The position numbers were made by a program, and so were the translations under genes. A stretch of DNA of 64,000 bases from Spirodela intermedia (Eukaryota > Streptophyta > Magnoliopsida > Alismatales > Araceae): positions 5,825,327 to 5,889,326 of the forward strand of contig LR746272.1 of NCBI GenBank assembly GCA_902729315.2, in the 5' to 3' direction. Under the pieces are notes generated by a model. That model was not told where the DNA came from, did not search any database, and was given only the letters and a program-made list of their open reading frames with translations. This document shows positions 1-11,636 of this stretch, piece after piece; position 1 is the first letter of the stretch, and every line of letters begins with the position of its first letter.

Positions 1-1990
1 TGGGTATAGTCAACTTATTCCACTGCAATGTAAAATAAAATACTCATAATGCAAAAGATGTAATAAAATATTAACAAATTTGGTTTAGGAAGTATCTTCT
101 TCCCATAATTTCATGTTTTGGCTATTTTTCTTATTATTATGAGATTTGGAGAGAATGTTCATTATACACTTCACCTTCATAATTTTTTATAATTTTATAA
201 GTTTCCAATTGTCATAACAAACAGAAAAGGTTACATAGCACAAACATTGGTTAAAAGTCTAAAGACTCTTTAATCTTCTAGAGGCAAGCTCAGTAGACTC
301 AGCAGAAAAACCAAAATGTCCTACCTTGTCTTCACAAGCCCTGGCCCAGTTGACAACCCTAATACTACAGTAGAATGTCATAAAGAAAAATCACAAAACA
401 TTAATGCTGTATAATGATCTCAGAAAAAACCTCACGATTTTAGAAACAACACATAAAATTTTAGAATATAAATATATATATGCAAGTGAAGCACCGGAAT
501 CAGGCTCAGCAATGATTCTCTGAGAAAAACTCATTTAATGCTTTAATCTTCATGAAAATAAAAATCAAAAAAGCAAAAATTACATTCATCTAATGCTGTA
601 TAATGATGTCGAAGAGTATCATCACCCTTGAAATTATGCCATTCATTGTGCATTAGAAATGACATTTTCTCATCTCAATGTAACAGTTAAGAAGTAAATG
701 TAACGGTTAAAGGCAAAGCTCAATGATAAACAAATCATCAAGTATATCATGGGTGATTTTTTACTTCAAACAATAAAGATGCAGTAACTCACTGGTAATG
801 AGAAAAAACCTTGATCAAAATAATTAAAAACCATAATAAAAGAGAATAAAAAAAAATGGTAACTTGCGTTATTTGGAAATCTAGTGCACTAGCTGCTTGA
901 GCAACCTCATTCGTTAAAAAGCAAAATCCATGGAAAAAGAGATATTTCCAGGGTACAGCAAGGGTCACATTATTCTACAAAACAAGTACAACTACCAACA
1001 GACGTTCGGCCTTCCTAATAATGATGTCATCAGAATCATCAAGCCCTCCCCATCAACCAGTGATTATATCCAATGACCTTAAAGACTAAACTTTCAAAAA
1101 CAGGTTAAGGACTATGAAAAAACTTTGTTGGCAAGGATGGGAAGTATGTCATTTAGGAGTGCCACGCAAACTACCAGTTGTCTAAAACAAGAAACAATGA
1201 AACCAACGGTATTTGTATGGAAGGAAACATGGACGATAATGTGAACCATCATGAATTAATAACCCCAATAATTATCTTCCCTGCACTCCTCTCACAGAAC
1301 ATTTTACCCAATGTATTCTCCAGATAAGTTCCCACAAGTACCTCTTCCTTTGATATATTTTAACATGATGAGAGGGCCTCATTCCATTGATCTTGTCGTT
1401 GATCCACAACTAGTGTTTTGCACCCAGCTTAACATCTAATCACATCAGCAATGTAGAACAACAGATGATAGCTTCCTCAATAATGGGATCCCAACTGATG
1501 TCGAAACTTCATAGACTTAACCCCTAAATCAGACTAGATCCCTAAATTCACCAGGGTAACCTAATTCACGACAGGACCAAACCAGCCAAAATAGCCGTTT
1601 CAAGGGAAAGAATATAATCCCTCGACCTCTACATCTTTTCATATTAAAAAAGGAATACTCTTAATCAATAAGTAATGCACTAGGTTGTCAAATAAAGATA
1701 TAGACAAGTTTTCCTGGACAACATATAACAGAAATAGAGGAAGAAACTGTAAAACTAAAACTACAAGTATAGAAAGGACAAATTACAAAACGAAGAACAC
1801 AAAAAGAGACAAGAAAGGAAAAAATGATCCTCGAGGAAAAAGAAAATAGGATAAAATAGTATGATAATCCGTCCAGCAGTTCACATTATTCTCAAAAATA
1901 AAAAAACAGAGGTGAGGAAATAAGGAAACAAGGAAATGAAACTTTATGAGTTGATAAAGACCATCCAGAGAGTACAGAAAATAAAGGTGT
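1..1990. other. AT-rich intergenic sequence, no gene recognised
   Basis: This stretch is AT-rich with stop codons in all frames at short intervals. I looked on the minus strand for later exons of the SNI1-like fragment that lies just to the right and found none. No retrotransposon protein motif or RNA gene was recognised. It could be intronic or decayed sequence of a gene that continues beyond the left edge. Confidence 0.5.
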
Positions 1991-1997
1991 ATCGTAT

Positions 1998-2284
1998 TGC
2001 ATCTTTAACCACAACAAGTTCATGTATTCCACCGCAGGTAGATTCAGATTTCGACTGATCCACTAAACATCATCTCGGATAATGCTGTATACCATCAGGG
2101 AACAGAAAGGAAATGATAAGTCAAGTCCTAAGGAATACAGATGGCGAGAATTGGGGGAAAATGTGCAAGTAACGTTTTCTAGCTCAACAAGAAGCTGATC
2201 ACTTGATATGATCTCCTCCAAAGATGTACCATCCCTGAAGATATGGAAAACTGCATTGGATATGTTCCTGTTTGAGTAGCATAT
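1998..2284 (-). pseudogene. SNI1: SNI1-like gene fragment (two exon-like blocks, in-frame stop)
   Basis: Two minus-strand blocks resemble consecutive parts of SNI1, the plant SMC5/6-associated repressor of systemic acquired resistance. Block 1 (2284 down to 2174, 37 codons) follows an acceptor-like AACAG and reads NAVFHIFRDGTSLEEIISS then a QLL-x-EL segment, matching the family pattern of a conserved (A)-(I/V)-F-x-I-(L/F)-R block followed by QLL. Block 2 begins at 2084 after ATACAG, reads HYPR, meets a TGA at 2070-2072 and continues in frame to HELVVVKDA near 1998, where the family has a similar valine-rich segment followed by a Trp-Ser-Pro block. The Trp-Ser-Pro is degenerate here. The donor between the blocks (GTTACT) is poor. 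No upstream N-terminal exon or downstream exon was found, although full SNI1 exceeds 400 residues. I infer a truncated, decaying copy. The match rests on recalled family features, not an alignment. Confidence 0.5.
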
Positions 2285-2289
2285 CTGTT

Positions 2290-3980
2290 ATAACAAATTG
2301 GGTACAAGTTGAAAATCAAAGGTTGATATATACCAAAAACTTCAGTGTCTCCATGGTTACTGAATTTTTTAGTGTAAAGGAAAAAAATAAATTCATAATC
2401 CACGATTCTTTCCTAGCCATAGAAACTACACAAACGATTCTAGGAAGTAAAAGAAATAGTAGTCACCAGGTGGGACCAGTCGAGGGCTAGGAGGTGAGTG
2501 AGACAAGGTGAAAACAAGGATTTTCCAAGAACGTGAGCCATGTTAGTGGGGGTAATTTATATGATCACAAAGTGAATGGGGGGAGTAGATAGAATAAGCG
2601 AATGAAAAACATTACAGTACTGTAGACGTGTTCACTGTCATTGTGAATCTCATGACTGTCCCCAATGCCAGAAGAATCAAGGATAGCCAAAGTATTATTA
2701 TCTTCGTTACCCCTGTTGCTCCACACAACTGTCCATGTGCAATTCTCCTACCCTGCTAGCCACATGAGAACACAGATAAGGTATGAATAAGACAATACAG
2801 TGAACACGATATGCCCCCCAAACAGAGAAAATAATGGAATGGGAAATGGGGGAGGTGACCACTCCACGAAGAACACACCAAAGCAGACCTATTTTCAGGC
2901 CATAAGTATTGACAACAGTCCAGGCGGAGAGTGCATTTGGTCGCCATGTATTGATCTAACTCAGTGGAGTCTCAGGTGAAACAATGTAAAGCCCAAGGCG
3001 AAACCAGACAAGCCTAACCAGGCCACACGACCTACCAGTGGTCACCTTCAACAGGATTTGCCGACCACAGAAGAAGGGGTAAGTTAAAGGGGAGTCCACC
3101 TACCCTTTGACTAAAAAAGTCAAAGGGACCATTTTTATGCATATATTATACAAAGCTGAAGAAAAATTGTGACCATCTGGTCAATATCTTCATTCTGTAA
3201 ACAAGTGCACGAAAATATATAGAATTAAGAGTGAGAACAGACAAAGTTAAACTGCAGGCAATAGTAATGAAGAAAAGGAAGTGAAAATATTACTGTTGGG
3301 TGAGTGCCAAAATAAAGATTAAGTGAGGAATGTTTCGATTTCAATTACTTCAACTCAAAATAAGTATAAAAGAATTGATTAGAATAAAACATTACACCAG
3401 TCACTAATATGAAATGAATCAAGGAGATCATTGCATATTTTTGTGAGCATCTCCTCACTATCATTATCATTGGCACTAGGATTCTAAATAGGAGCCATTC
3501 AAAGAAGAAACTTCAACATTAAGACAAAAGAATGCATAGATCATACTGATCAGCAATTCTGCTTGCTTATTGAAGAAAATCCTAGCAAACACTCTGTATT
3601 GCTATGGATGGACCCCAAGCCGTATTTACTCCACTTCAATGTGTAAGGAGCAAACACTCAAGAAAGAGATCATAATTCACAAAAGTGGATTGCATTCTGA
3701 CATTATAAAATGTAGGGGCTAGAGAATAGTTATATAAACGACAGTTTGATCAAATGAGACTGGAGAAAGTGTACAGTAAGTTATGCAAAAGTTAGGAATA
3801 TGATCTCCAACTTAGTGAAAACTGAAAATGTATGGAAACAGCAAAGAACGATGGGTACATTATGCACGCTAACAAGCAGTGACATCATGAAATACATCTG
3901 AAATCAAATCGAAAAGAACTTAGTACATTCACCAGAAGGCGGTGATTTTTATCTTCTGAATCTCCACCTAGTGATATGAG
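2290..3980. other. AT-rich spacer downstream of the WTF1-like gene
   Basis: Sequence between the SNI1-like fragment and the stop codon of the WTF1-like gene. The right end should include the 3' UTR of that gene, since transcription runs leftward. Short open frames here (for example 2756-2947 minus) show no family motif, and no N-terminal SNI1 exon was found. Confidence 0.45.
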
Positions 3981-3987
3981 ACTATTT

Positions 3988-5655
3988 TCACCACTGCTCT
4001 CTTGGTCTACCATCAGGGTACACCGGAAGAAGAACTTTCTCTTCTTTTCCAGATGAGTTATACACAGGCTTTGCAGTTGTCTTTTGCCCAGAAGAAGTTG
4101 CGTCACTATTTAAATATGAGGGCACATCATCATCGTCATCACTCCAAAAGTCTTGAGGGTCAGCATCTTCATCTTCATAGTCAGTGTCACCATCAAACTC
4201 ATCTCTTAACCCCTCATCCAGTAAACCCTCAGCATCAGACCAGTCATCTTCAAAATCCGCACCAGATCTTTTGTCACCCATGCTTTCTGCATCACCATCA
4301 TCAGTTTTCATGGTGCGCATTCCAGAAAATCTGGGGACAGCAACAAGGCCCCTCATCTTCTCCTTTATGAGAGACAATTTATCCTTCTCAATCAATTGAG
4401 AATCCCGATAAGCATCCCTGAGAAAAACTGAATCCCTGTCGCCCTTCAGTGAGACATAGAACATATCTGGATGCCTGATTAGCATTCCTCTCAGTTGTTG
4501 GGAGAACTTAAACTCCTCCCTGAAATGCGTGAGGTGATCTACCAAGGTTTTCTTCTCCACCGTGAGACTCAAGATCTCATGAATAACTCCACAAGCATGT
4601 TTCTCCTTCTCAGGAGTACCAGGTCGCAATTCTGAGAAATCAGAGTACGGTGATATGTAAGGCATATCCCTAAACTGAGAAATCCTCCTCATCTCACCCT
4701 TCGATAGGTTCAAACCCTTTGGTAACTTCACTCGTCTAAACTTCAGAGGCCTCTCGATTATAAGATCCCTCTCCTGGATCTCTTTCAGTCTAGTCTCCGC
4801 CTCTGAAGCCTCAACTGCAGACACTGCTAATTCCGGATCCCAGTGTGTCAGCTCCAGAGCAGGGCCCCGGTCAGTGGGCACCACCATGAAGTACTGAGGA
4901 TACCTTCCACAGATGGTGGACCTGAAATCTGGTGGAAGGCCAAGGTCGGTCATCAAATGGGCGATCTTTTCCAATAGAATTCGTTTCTGCAATGACATCA
5001 TCAGCAACTTCCTCAGCTTTATGACCAGCGCATCCTCCATCTCATTCCGCAGCTTCAATTCCTCCAAGTAAATTCTTTCTGCCTGAGGGGACAGCTTGAA
5101 CCTAAGGGAGTAAACACCTTCCTCTATAATTTCGAAGACCCCAGGGAAACGCTTTAAGAGAGCGATGAAACGGCGCTTCCGAGTGAGACCCAGTTCCTTT
5201 CGGTACCTGCCCAGATCCCTCAGATTCATAATCCTATCCGGCTGGCTCACCAGGATCTTCCTGATCTTCAGGACCAGCTTCAGTTTCTTGTCGCGTTGGA
5301 TGACGCTGTCGAACGGAAGCTCCTTCCTCCTCTTGACGACGGCTGTCACGGGATGAAGAGGCCGATAAAATGGCCTTTCCCTCTGCCCGACAAAACCCAG
5401 CGTTCTATCGTGCGTAAAGGTCAAACCAGCGCCGAGAAATGGCGTTTTATCAGTGCTTCCCCGAGGGAAGCCAAAAGCGACTTTGGAGAAAGAGTAGGAG
5501 CTGTCATGAAGGCAAAAGGATGTGGAGGAAGAAGAAGAAGAAGAATAACGAGATAAAAAAGGGGACAATGGAATGGGAGGGGGCGGATTTGGGAAGAAGA
5601 AGAGCATCATTTTGGAGGATAGAAGGCTAGTTCCTGGCAATAGGCTTTCGGACAT
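3988..5655 (-). CDS. WTF1: PORR-domain protein, WHAT'S THIS FACTOR 1-like, chloroplast group II intron splicing factor
   Basis: Single-exon ORF. The open frame reaches 5748, but the codon there is TTG. The first in-frame ATG is at 5655 (555 residues), and an ATG pair at 5610/5607 is an alternative. The N-terminus is rich in Ser, Pro and Phe with few acidic residues, as in a chloroplast transit peptide. A plant organelle RNA recognition (PORR) domain covers roughly residues 110-440 of the 555-residue form, with the characteristic pieces ILVSQPDRIMNLRDLGRYRK, KRFPGVFEI, LLMMSLQKRILLEKIAHLM and FYVSLKGDRDSVFLRDAY. The C-terminal 110 residues are strongly acidic (Asp/Glu runs) and end in PVYPDGRPREQW. 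Maize WTF1 is a PORR protein that works with RNC1 in splicing chloroplast group II introns, and that role is transferred by family membership. The paralog assignment within PORR is less certain than the domain. The frame is intact, and no intron is needed in the CDS. Confidence 0.88.
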   Translation of the reverse strand: MSESLLPGTSLLSSKMMLFFFPNPPPPIPLSPFLSRYSSSSSSSTSFCLHDSSYSFSKVAFGFPRGSTDKTPFLGAGLTFTHDRTLGFVGQRERPFYRPLHPVTAVVKRRKELPFDSVIQRDKKLKLVLKIRKILVSQPDRIMNLRDLGRYRKELGLTRKRRFIALLKRFPGVFEIIEEGVYSLRFKLSPQAERIYLEELKLRNEMEDALVIKLRKLLMMSLQKRILLEKIAHLMTDLGLPPDFRSTICGRYPQYFMVVPTDRGPALELTHWDPELAVSAVEASEAETRLKEIQERDLIIERPLKFRRVKLPKGLNLSKGEMRRISQFRDMPYISPYSDFSELRPGTPEKEKHACGVIHEILSLTVEKKTLVDHLTHFREEFKFSQQLRGMLIRHPDMFYVSLKGDRDSVFLRDAYRDSQLIEKDKLSLIKEKMRGLVAVPRFSGMRTMKTDDGDAESMGDKRSGADFEDDWSDAEGLLDEGLRDEFDGDTDYEDEDADPQDFWSDDDDDVPSYLNSDATSSGQKTTAKPVYNSSGKEEKVLLPVYPDGRPREQW

Positions 5656-6084
5656 TAAGAGATGAGTCCTTAGGAGGGAGGTAACGAGGTAGAATGTGGG
5701 CAGCGAAGAAATAGAACAGAGCAACGAAACGCTATCCTCTTCGTGCAAGTGGTCGTTAAAACGAAGAGCAGGGGGTATTCACAGGTTCACACCAAGGATC
5801 GAAGACAGCGGCGGGAGGAGGAAAAGGGCAGTGGAAGGGAGAGGGTTTAAGCAGTCGAAGAAGATCCCTTACTCGACCTCCGCCCCCTGAAAAATCTTCC
5901 TCAAAGCTCTGTCAATTAAGGCAAGGTCCGGGAAAGCGTAATGGACGGATCCTCTTAGCCGGGTCCGGGAAAGGCCGGTCCGGTGATGCCCTGCTCGTTG
6001 TCTGGCAAGAGGGAGAAGAAGCGCGTCACACAGACCTGAAAGCAAAGCGGGGGATACAATCCGTACCTGTCAATTTAGGTTCGT

Positions 6085-6119
<35 letters not shown>

Positions 6120-6130
6120 TTGTTAGTTCT
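5656..6130 (-). promoter_or_regulatory. 5' leader and proximal promoter of the WTF1-like gene with a GA tract
   Basis: This region is upstream of the WTF1-like ATG on the minus strand. It holds the non-AUG in-frame extension (5656-5748) and a 30-base AG dinucleotide run at 6088-6117, read as CT on the coding strand. CT/GA tracts are common just upstream of plant genes and can bind BASIC PENTACYSTEINE proteins. No clear TATA box was seen. The transcription start cannot be placed from sequence alone. Confidence 0.4.
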
Positions 6131-7427
6131 CGCTCGCCAGCTCTGCTCCACCGGGCGGAACACCTCTTCTTACCCATTTACCGGAATGGCCCCATCCGAT
6201 GAAATCTGGCGCAAACCAGATTATGCCCCGTTATGAGTTTGTTGTCCTCAACTCGTGTCATTAAGCAGGTGGTGTCAGTTATCTAACTAGCAACGTTCAA
6301 TCGTAACTAATGGTCACAGCAAAAGTCGTGGTGTTTCAATAGACTTTTGGACGTCTACTTTCTGAATACTAAGTTTAAAAGCGTGTTCTAGGTACACATC
6401 GATATCTATTCTTCTACATTCTTCCTCGCCCTATTTTGTATCTCATTTACAGCAGCAAACATATTAGTGTAATCTTTTTCAAAACTTTTCAGATCAATCT
6501 TACGGCATCTAAAATCTCTTTGATTTTAGCTTCTTTTTAAAGTCTTATTGATTTACATTATAGAAATATTGCATTTCTATATAGATGAAATCCAGAGTTT
6601 ATTCTACACTGATGAGTCACAACGAGAAGCTTTCTACAAATAGTAGAATTCAGTGAAGCAAAAGAAACTTTTTTGAAGTTGTCATAGGGCTGATGTTTCT
6701 AGCACATTCTCATTTAAAAATTATGTTTCTCACCAATTTTATTTCAAACTTTAGGCAACCTGTTGAATAAGTCAAAGTCAAGTATCTCATGGCTAAAAAA
6801 AGTATATTATAATATGCCATTATTTTACGGGAGACATTGCTGCAAAAAAAAGAGAATTGTTACAAAGTATCAAAGATGTGCTTGATGTGTCACATTTTGC
6901 ATCAAGAGAGATGATCATGGATCCTCCCATCTTATGTTGCATTCTTCCATGCCCACTCCTAATAGAGAACGAAGTGGCCACTTTCTAAGGGAACTCCAGT
7001 AGCAGTTGCTGATGTGCCCCAACTTTAGATTCATATTTTTTTCTAACAATTCTGTTTTTTGCATTTATTCGAGTATCATTATTAATTTTCCTTCTTTTCC
7101 CTATGATTTTCCCAAAGAGAAAGGGGACAAGAAATTGACATGATGTGGTGCATGTGACCATATCTACAGGACAACTAGGGTATGATGAAGATTTGAATAG
7201 AATGTAAGCCTTATCTCTTTTTCTTGAATGAGCACAACTATAGTAGAACAAGAGTGTTTGATGAGTCTCTCCTCCTTGGAATTTTGCTGCCTATATATAA
7301 GCTCCTTCATACTATTTGAGAGTAATGATAAGTTCTCTTTCTCCTTCTCTTCATGGGAGATAATGGATGAGATGATATGACATAGCACAAATGTTAGGGC
7401 ACAATAGCTGATAAGAGAAAGCTCCAT
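6130..7427. other. AT-rich spacer, no gene recognised
   Basis: Between the WTF1-like promoter and the left LTR of the chromovirus. Minus-strand frames at 6985-7251 and 7164-7427 are open but show no domain, and their codon use is like the surrounding AT-rich DNA. Nothing else is supported. Confidence 0.5.
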
Positions 7428-7557
7428 TGGTTAGAAGGAGAGAGGGAGAGAGCCATGGAACATTATGAGTACATGAGTGTTGTAGACAAATGATAAGCTC
7501 ACTAAATGATGGGGGAACACATTGAAGATATAATGAAGAAGGCTAAATAGATAAAGT

Positions 7558-7604
<47 letters not shown>

Positions 7605-7859
7605 GAATTAGAATAAAAAGGTACAAACTGATTCAAAATGGTCAATCTCCAAGTTAACTATTATCTTTCCTATTGATCGAGCTAGGTTGATTCTCATATT
7701 ATTCTCCATGGCTGTTGCTGGGTCTAGACATTCACCTCACCTTTTGATGGTTATTCTTACTTTGTCTTCTAGTATGATCATTGTTAATAGTCAAAATGTC
7801 CACATGGAGGTCAAGACTTCTTCCATTGTGGCAATACTAAGAAGGTGAGTATTTCATCA
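7428..7859 (-). repeat. 3' LTR of the chromovirus (CpG-poor copy)
   Basis: About 432 bp, matching 14264-14688 along its length, including the GA-rich start, the segment around TGTAGACAAATGATAAGCTC and the end GGTGAGTATTTCATCA. It carries a long GA microsatellite (about 7558-7601) where the other copy has a short interrupted purine stretch. Only one CpG remains by eye, against 21 in the partner. Confidence 0.88.
7558..7601. repeat. (GA)n microsatellite inside the chromovirus 3' LTR
   Basis: Uninterrupted GA dinucleotide run of about 44 bases. The homologous part of the right LTR (14397-14425) has only short purine-rich units, so this is an expansion after insertion. Confidence 0.95.
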
Positions 7860-8078
7860 ATACTCTCCCCCCTAAATACTTTTCCTTGTCCATAATGTGA
7901 AAATATGAAAATGAGGTGAGAATGCTTAAGACATGTTCTTAGGTGGCCTTTGAATGTGGGAGATCCTTCTAGTAGAGTAAGACTTCACTATTGTGCAAGT
8001 GGTGTTGGACTGTCAAGATTTTGGATAGCATCACTGATCAATTGAGGTTGTCATAAGGATGAGAGGTCAAGGGGGGGG

Positions 8079-9824
8079 TGGTGACGTGACTTAGTCGTTA
8101 TATAATAAATCATGTAAATTTAAAATTTATAAAACTAGAAAATATAAATTTTCAGATATTTAAAAGTATTTTTGAATAAATATATTAATTATAATTTAAT
8201 AAAACTTATAAAATAGTAGTAATTTTTTAGGTCAACCACTGAGATATAATATAATATCAGGTAATTATTTCGATTTTTTTCAAAGAATATTATTTTCTAT
8301 AAATTTTTTATATTATAAAATAAAAATAAAAATATTTGAAATTCACGAAAAAAGGGAAATAAGGGTGCAGATGTCAAGATGATGTCAGCACCCGGTGAAT
8401 GCGAATTGGGCAAAAATAGAATTCTATTTGACGATTCTTATGTAAGTGATTACAGATGATTTAATTGATCAAATTAAGATTTGTAAAAGTTAGAAGAATC
8501 GTAATTGAATAAAGTATATTTTGGTAAATTTAAATCACACAAATTATCACTAAATGAAGTAAAAATTAAGTTAAAAGTAGGAAAATATAGTTTCGATGTC
8601 ACAACGGTAATGTCTTGACAATGTACTGAAATCTTAAATGTTTGAGAAGATTGTCGTGTAGTGTCTATGGCTTTGAAGGCTCTCTTTGGACAAAGACGAC
8701 GTGAGCAATCTTTAGATCCCTTTGCAAAGTTTAGAGATCAATGAAATAGGTCATCGAATCATCTCCGGTGGCTATCACTTAGTGAAATGAAAAAATTACG
8801 ACTTTGTGGTTCTCTGGCAACTATCACTTGACGGAGAGAAGTTGGATGGAGGTGGGACATGTGTCAAGGAGCTTCATCCTCAAGTCTACATAATAAGAAG
8901 AGACTCTTCATCATATTCGGTATGCTATCAAGAGGTGACGACTCATCTCCTGAGAGATTGTCTTCTTCCTGACGATAACTTATTTGTCAATCAATTAGAG
9001 ATACTTTATTCAATAGATTCACGATCTTTTTATCACAAATCGTTCAACAATTTTAGTAACAATGCTCTGCGAATCATGTTGATGAGATTTTCACTAATAT
9101 TTTAATGATTTTGACGACTTAATCCTTCACTGGTGATATGTAGAAAAGCTATGATAATCAAATAAAAAATATGAGTTTTAGCTCTGGAAGATTCAAACCC
9201 ACGCTAGTTCACCTACATGAGAGAGATTGACATAAGTATTTTAATGTCTTTACCACATAACGTCATCATGATATATCTCTATTAGAAATAAGAGATATTT
9301 TAAATATTAAAATCATTGAACCCTTTTTAGGGAAAGTGTGACACAAGTTTAGTTCCACATTGCTTGTGCGTCGAAGTTTCGGGTGAATATGTAATAATAT
9401 TATATTTTCAATCAAGTATCTTTCTCCTACATGTACAACTACTCTTTGCCCCATAGCTAGTTGACCACTAGTGATGTGGAAGAGGAGTGACACACATGTG
9501 CCCCTATCGGTTCTAGTCGTTCGGGCCCCTGCTCGCGGCTCCTCCCTAACTGCACTTCCGACTTGCTTGTAGGCTTAGCTGGTCGGCAGGTACCCCCCAT
9601 TTTGCTATATTTTTATTTTTATTTTTTTCTTCATTTATCTCAAAAGTAAGATTATAAAAATTATAGAAATTCGTAAAAAATCACATAATTATCCAAAAAT
9701 TTTATGTTAATCAATTGAAAACTACTTTTCACATTTTAACACAAATATAAATCTATTTATCATGAGTTAACACTAAAACTATATTATTTATTAATTATTA
9801 ACTCACGATAATGAAGACTTATCA
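8079..9824. mobile_element. Solo-LTR-like insertion with GGGGG target duplication, nested in the chromovirus
   Basis: The chromovirus reading frame stops matching at about 9836 (end of the integrase-adjacent HVSQLKK-type region) and resumes at about 8070 (chromodomain). The intervening 1746 bp starts TGGTGACGTG and ends GACTTATCA, the TG...CA ends of an LTR. It is flanked on both sides by runs of G that allow a 5-bp duplication (8074-8078 and 9825-9829). It has no recognisable coding capacity. The part near 9340 resembles LTR promoter regions (TAGTTCCACATTGCTTG). The G-run flanks make the exact boundary ambiguous by a few bases. Confidence 0.7.
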
Positions 9825-11412
9825 GGGGGGTAGGAGGGTTCCCCTTTTCACCATTTCAACTATGAAACATAGAACACCATATGTATATTGGTGGCAATTG
9901 AAAGCTACAAATGGTATGCTATCATAGTATTTCTCTCCAAAATCTTGAATGGACCAAAGAATCATAGATCTAGCTTCTCATAACATCACTAGTCCCTAAC
10001 TTTAGCCAAAATGGGCAAATTCATGAGTAGACAATGTATCTTTTGATGAATTTGACATTGAGACACTTCCAATTTAAGTCTTTATCTAAGCTTGGGCCTG
10101 CTCTAAGTGATGCTTGAGCTGATTGAGAGAGTTGTCTTAAGCTTGAAGAAGTTGGTCCACCTTGTTGGACTATGCAAATTGTAGCCATAGAATTTGGTGT
10201 TGTACTAAAATTATATCTAGGTTAATAACTTGGTCTATTATCACAAGTGCTCCTTTGTGATTGAACAAATGCATGTTTTCAACCACAAATTTACTATTTT
10301 CATTTGACCATTAGTTTGTGAATTATAGGAATAGTACAACATATTATTGTTCCCTTGTAGCTTGAATGATTCATGCCAAAATAAACTCATACAGATTTGA
10401 TCTTGATCAAAAAGAAGTGACATTGAAAATCTTGTAACCACATTGCATCACAAATGAAGATGCTTCCAACCTTTGAAACCATGAAAGGACATATGAGGGG
10501 TGAGAAGATATGTTAAGCCATTTGATCATGACTAAGATCAAATTGAAACACTTAGATTTAGGAACCCCCTTGATGAAGTTCATGGAGAATTCCTATATCT
10601 AGTCAAAAAGAGGAAAAAGTTGTAGCATGCCTAATGATCAAAGAGACTCTACCTTGTTCTACTTAGATGGGGCATTCTTCAACATATTTTCTAATGCAAG
10701 CCTTCATCTTCATCCATCATATGTTCTTACTGACTCTCGTGTATGTCTAAGGGAACCCCAAGAGGCCATTGATGGCTCAATTGTGAAATTCCTTCAAGAA
10801 CTTTAAAATAAGAGAAGATATACTAAAGATTACCAAGTGGTTGTGGTGAAGTAAGAGCCCATGTTGGATCAAGTACTTTGGCCATCGCACTAGCTATTGT
10901 GGTAGCTCAATAAGGATTATGAAGAGTTGGGGATCTTTTGTGTTCTATTAATAGATTTGGTCAATGTCTAGGAGCTTGACATGCGATACTTCCATGGGTT
11001 AGAGGGTTGGGTCATCAGGAGATGATGTCTACCACTTTATTTTTGGTCCCTCCCATGTATTGAATCTTGAAGTTGAAGCACATTATTTTAGATAGCCATT
11101 TCTTGTAATCATGGAGTACATGACATTATTCCAAAAGAAACTTGGTGGAGCATTGATTCATGAAGATCATGAATTTTTTACTGAGGAGGTAGTGATTTTC
11201 CTTTAATATAGCTAAGATAATTGATTTCAATTTGCCCTCATCAATAGTCTTAAACTTGGTGATAGATGAAAACTTGACTGAAAAATATGTTGAGACATCA
11301 CTATTATATCAAAACATCTCCCATGTCTCTCTTCAATGAGATTGCTTCTGACTTAATGGTGTGTAAGAAGTCTAGGAGGGCTAGGATCAAGGTAGCCATG
11401 GGAGCCTATTTG

Positions 11413-11636
11413 AGGTGTGTTATATTTTTATTTTTATTTCTTTTTCTTTATTTATCTCAAAAATAGAATTATAAAAATTATAGAAATTTATAAAAAAATC
11501 ACATAATTAGTTAAAAATTCACATTAATCAATTGAAAATTAATTTTCATAATTTAGCATAAATACAAGTATATTTATCATGAGTTAAGACTAAAACTATA
11601 TTATTTAATAATTATTAACTCATGATAATGAAGATT
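11413..11636. repeat. Partial second copy of the solo-LTR 3' end
   Basis: About 220 bp that closely match 9598-9824, including the shared ATTATAAAAATTATAGAAAT and ACTAAAACTATATTATTTA pieces. It interrupts the RT/RNase H part of the chromovirus: matching protein sequence ends at about 11640 and resumes at about 11410. It lacks the first 1.5 kb of the other copy, so either it is truncated or this 220-bp piece is a separate small element present in both places. Confidence 0.65.
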
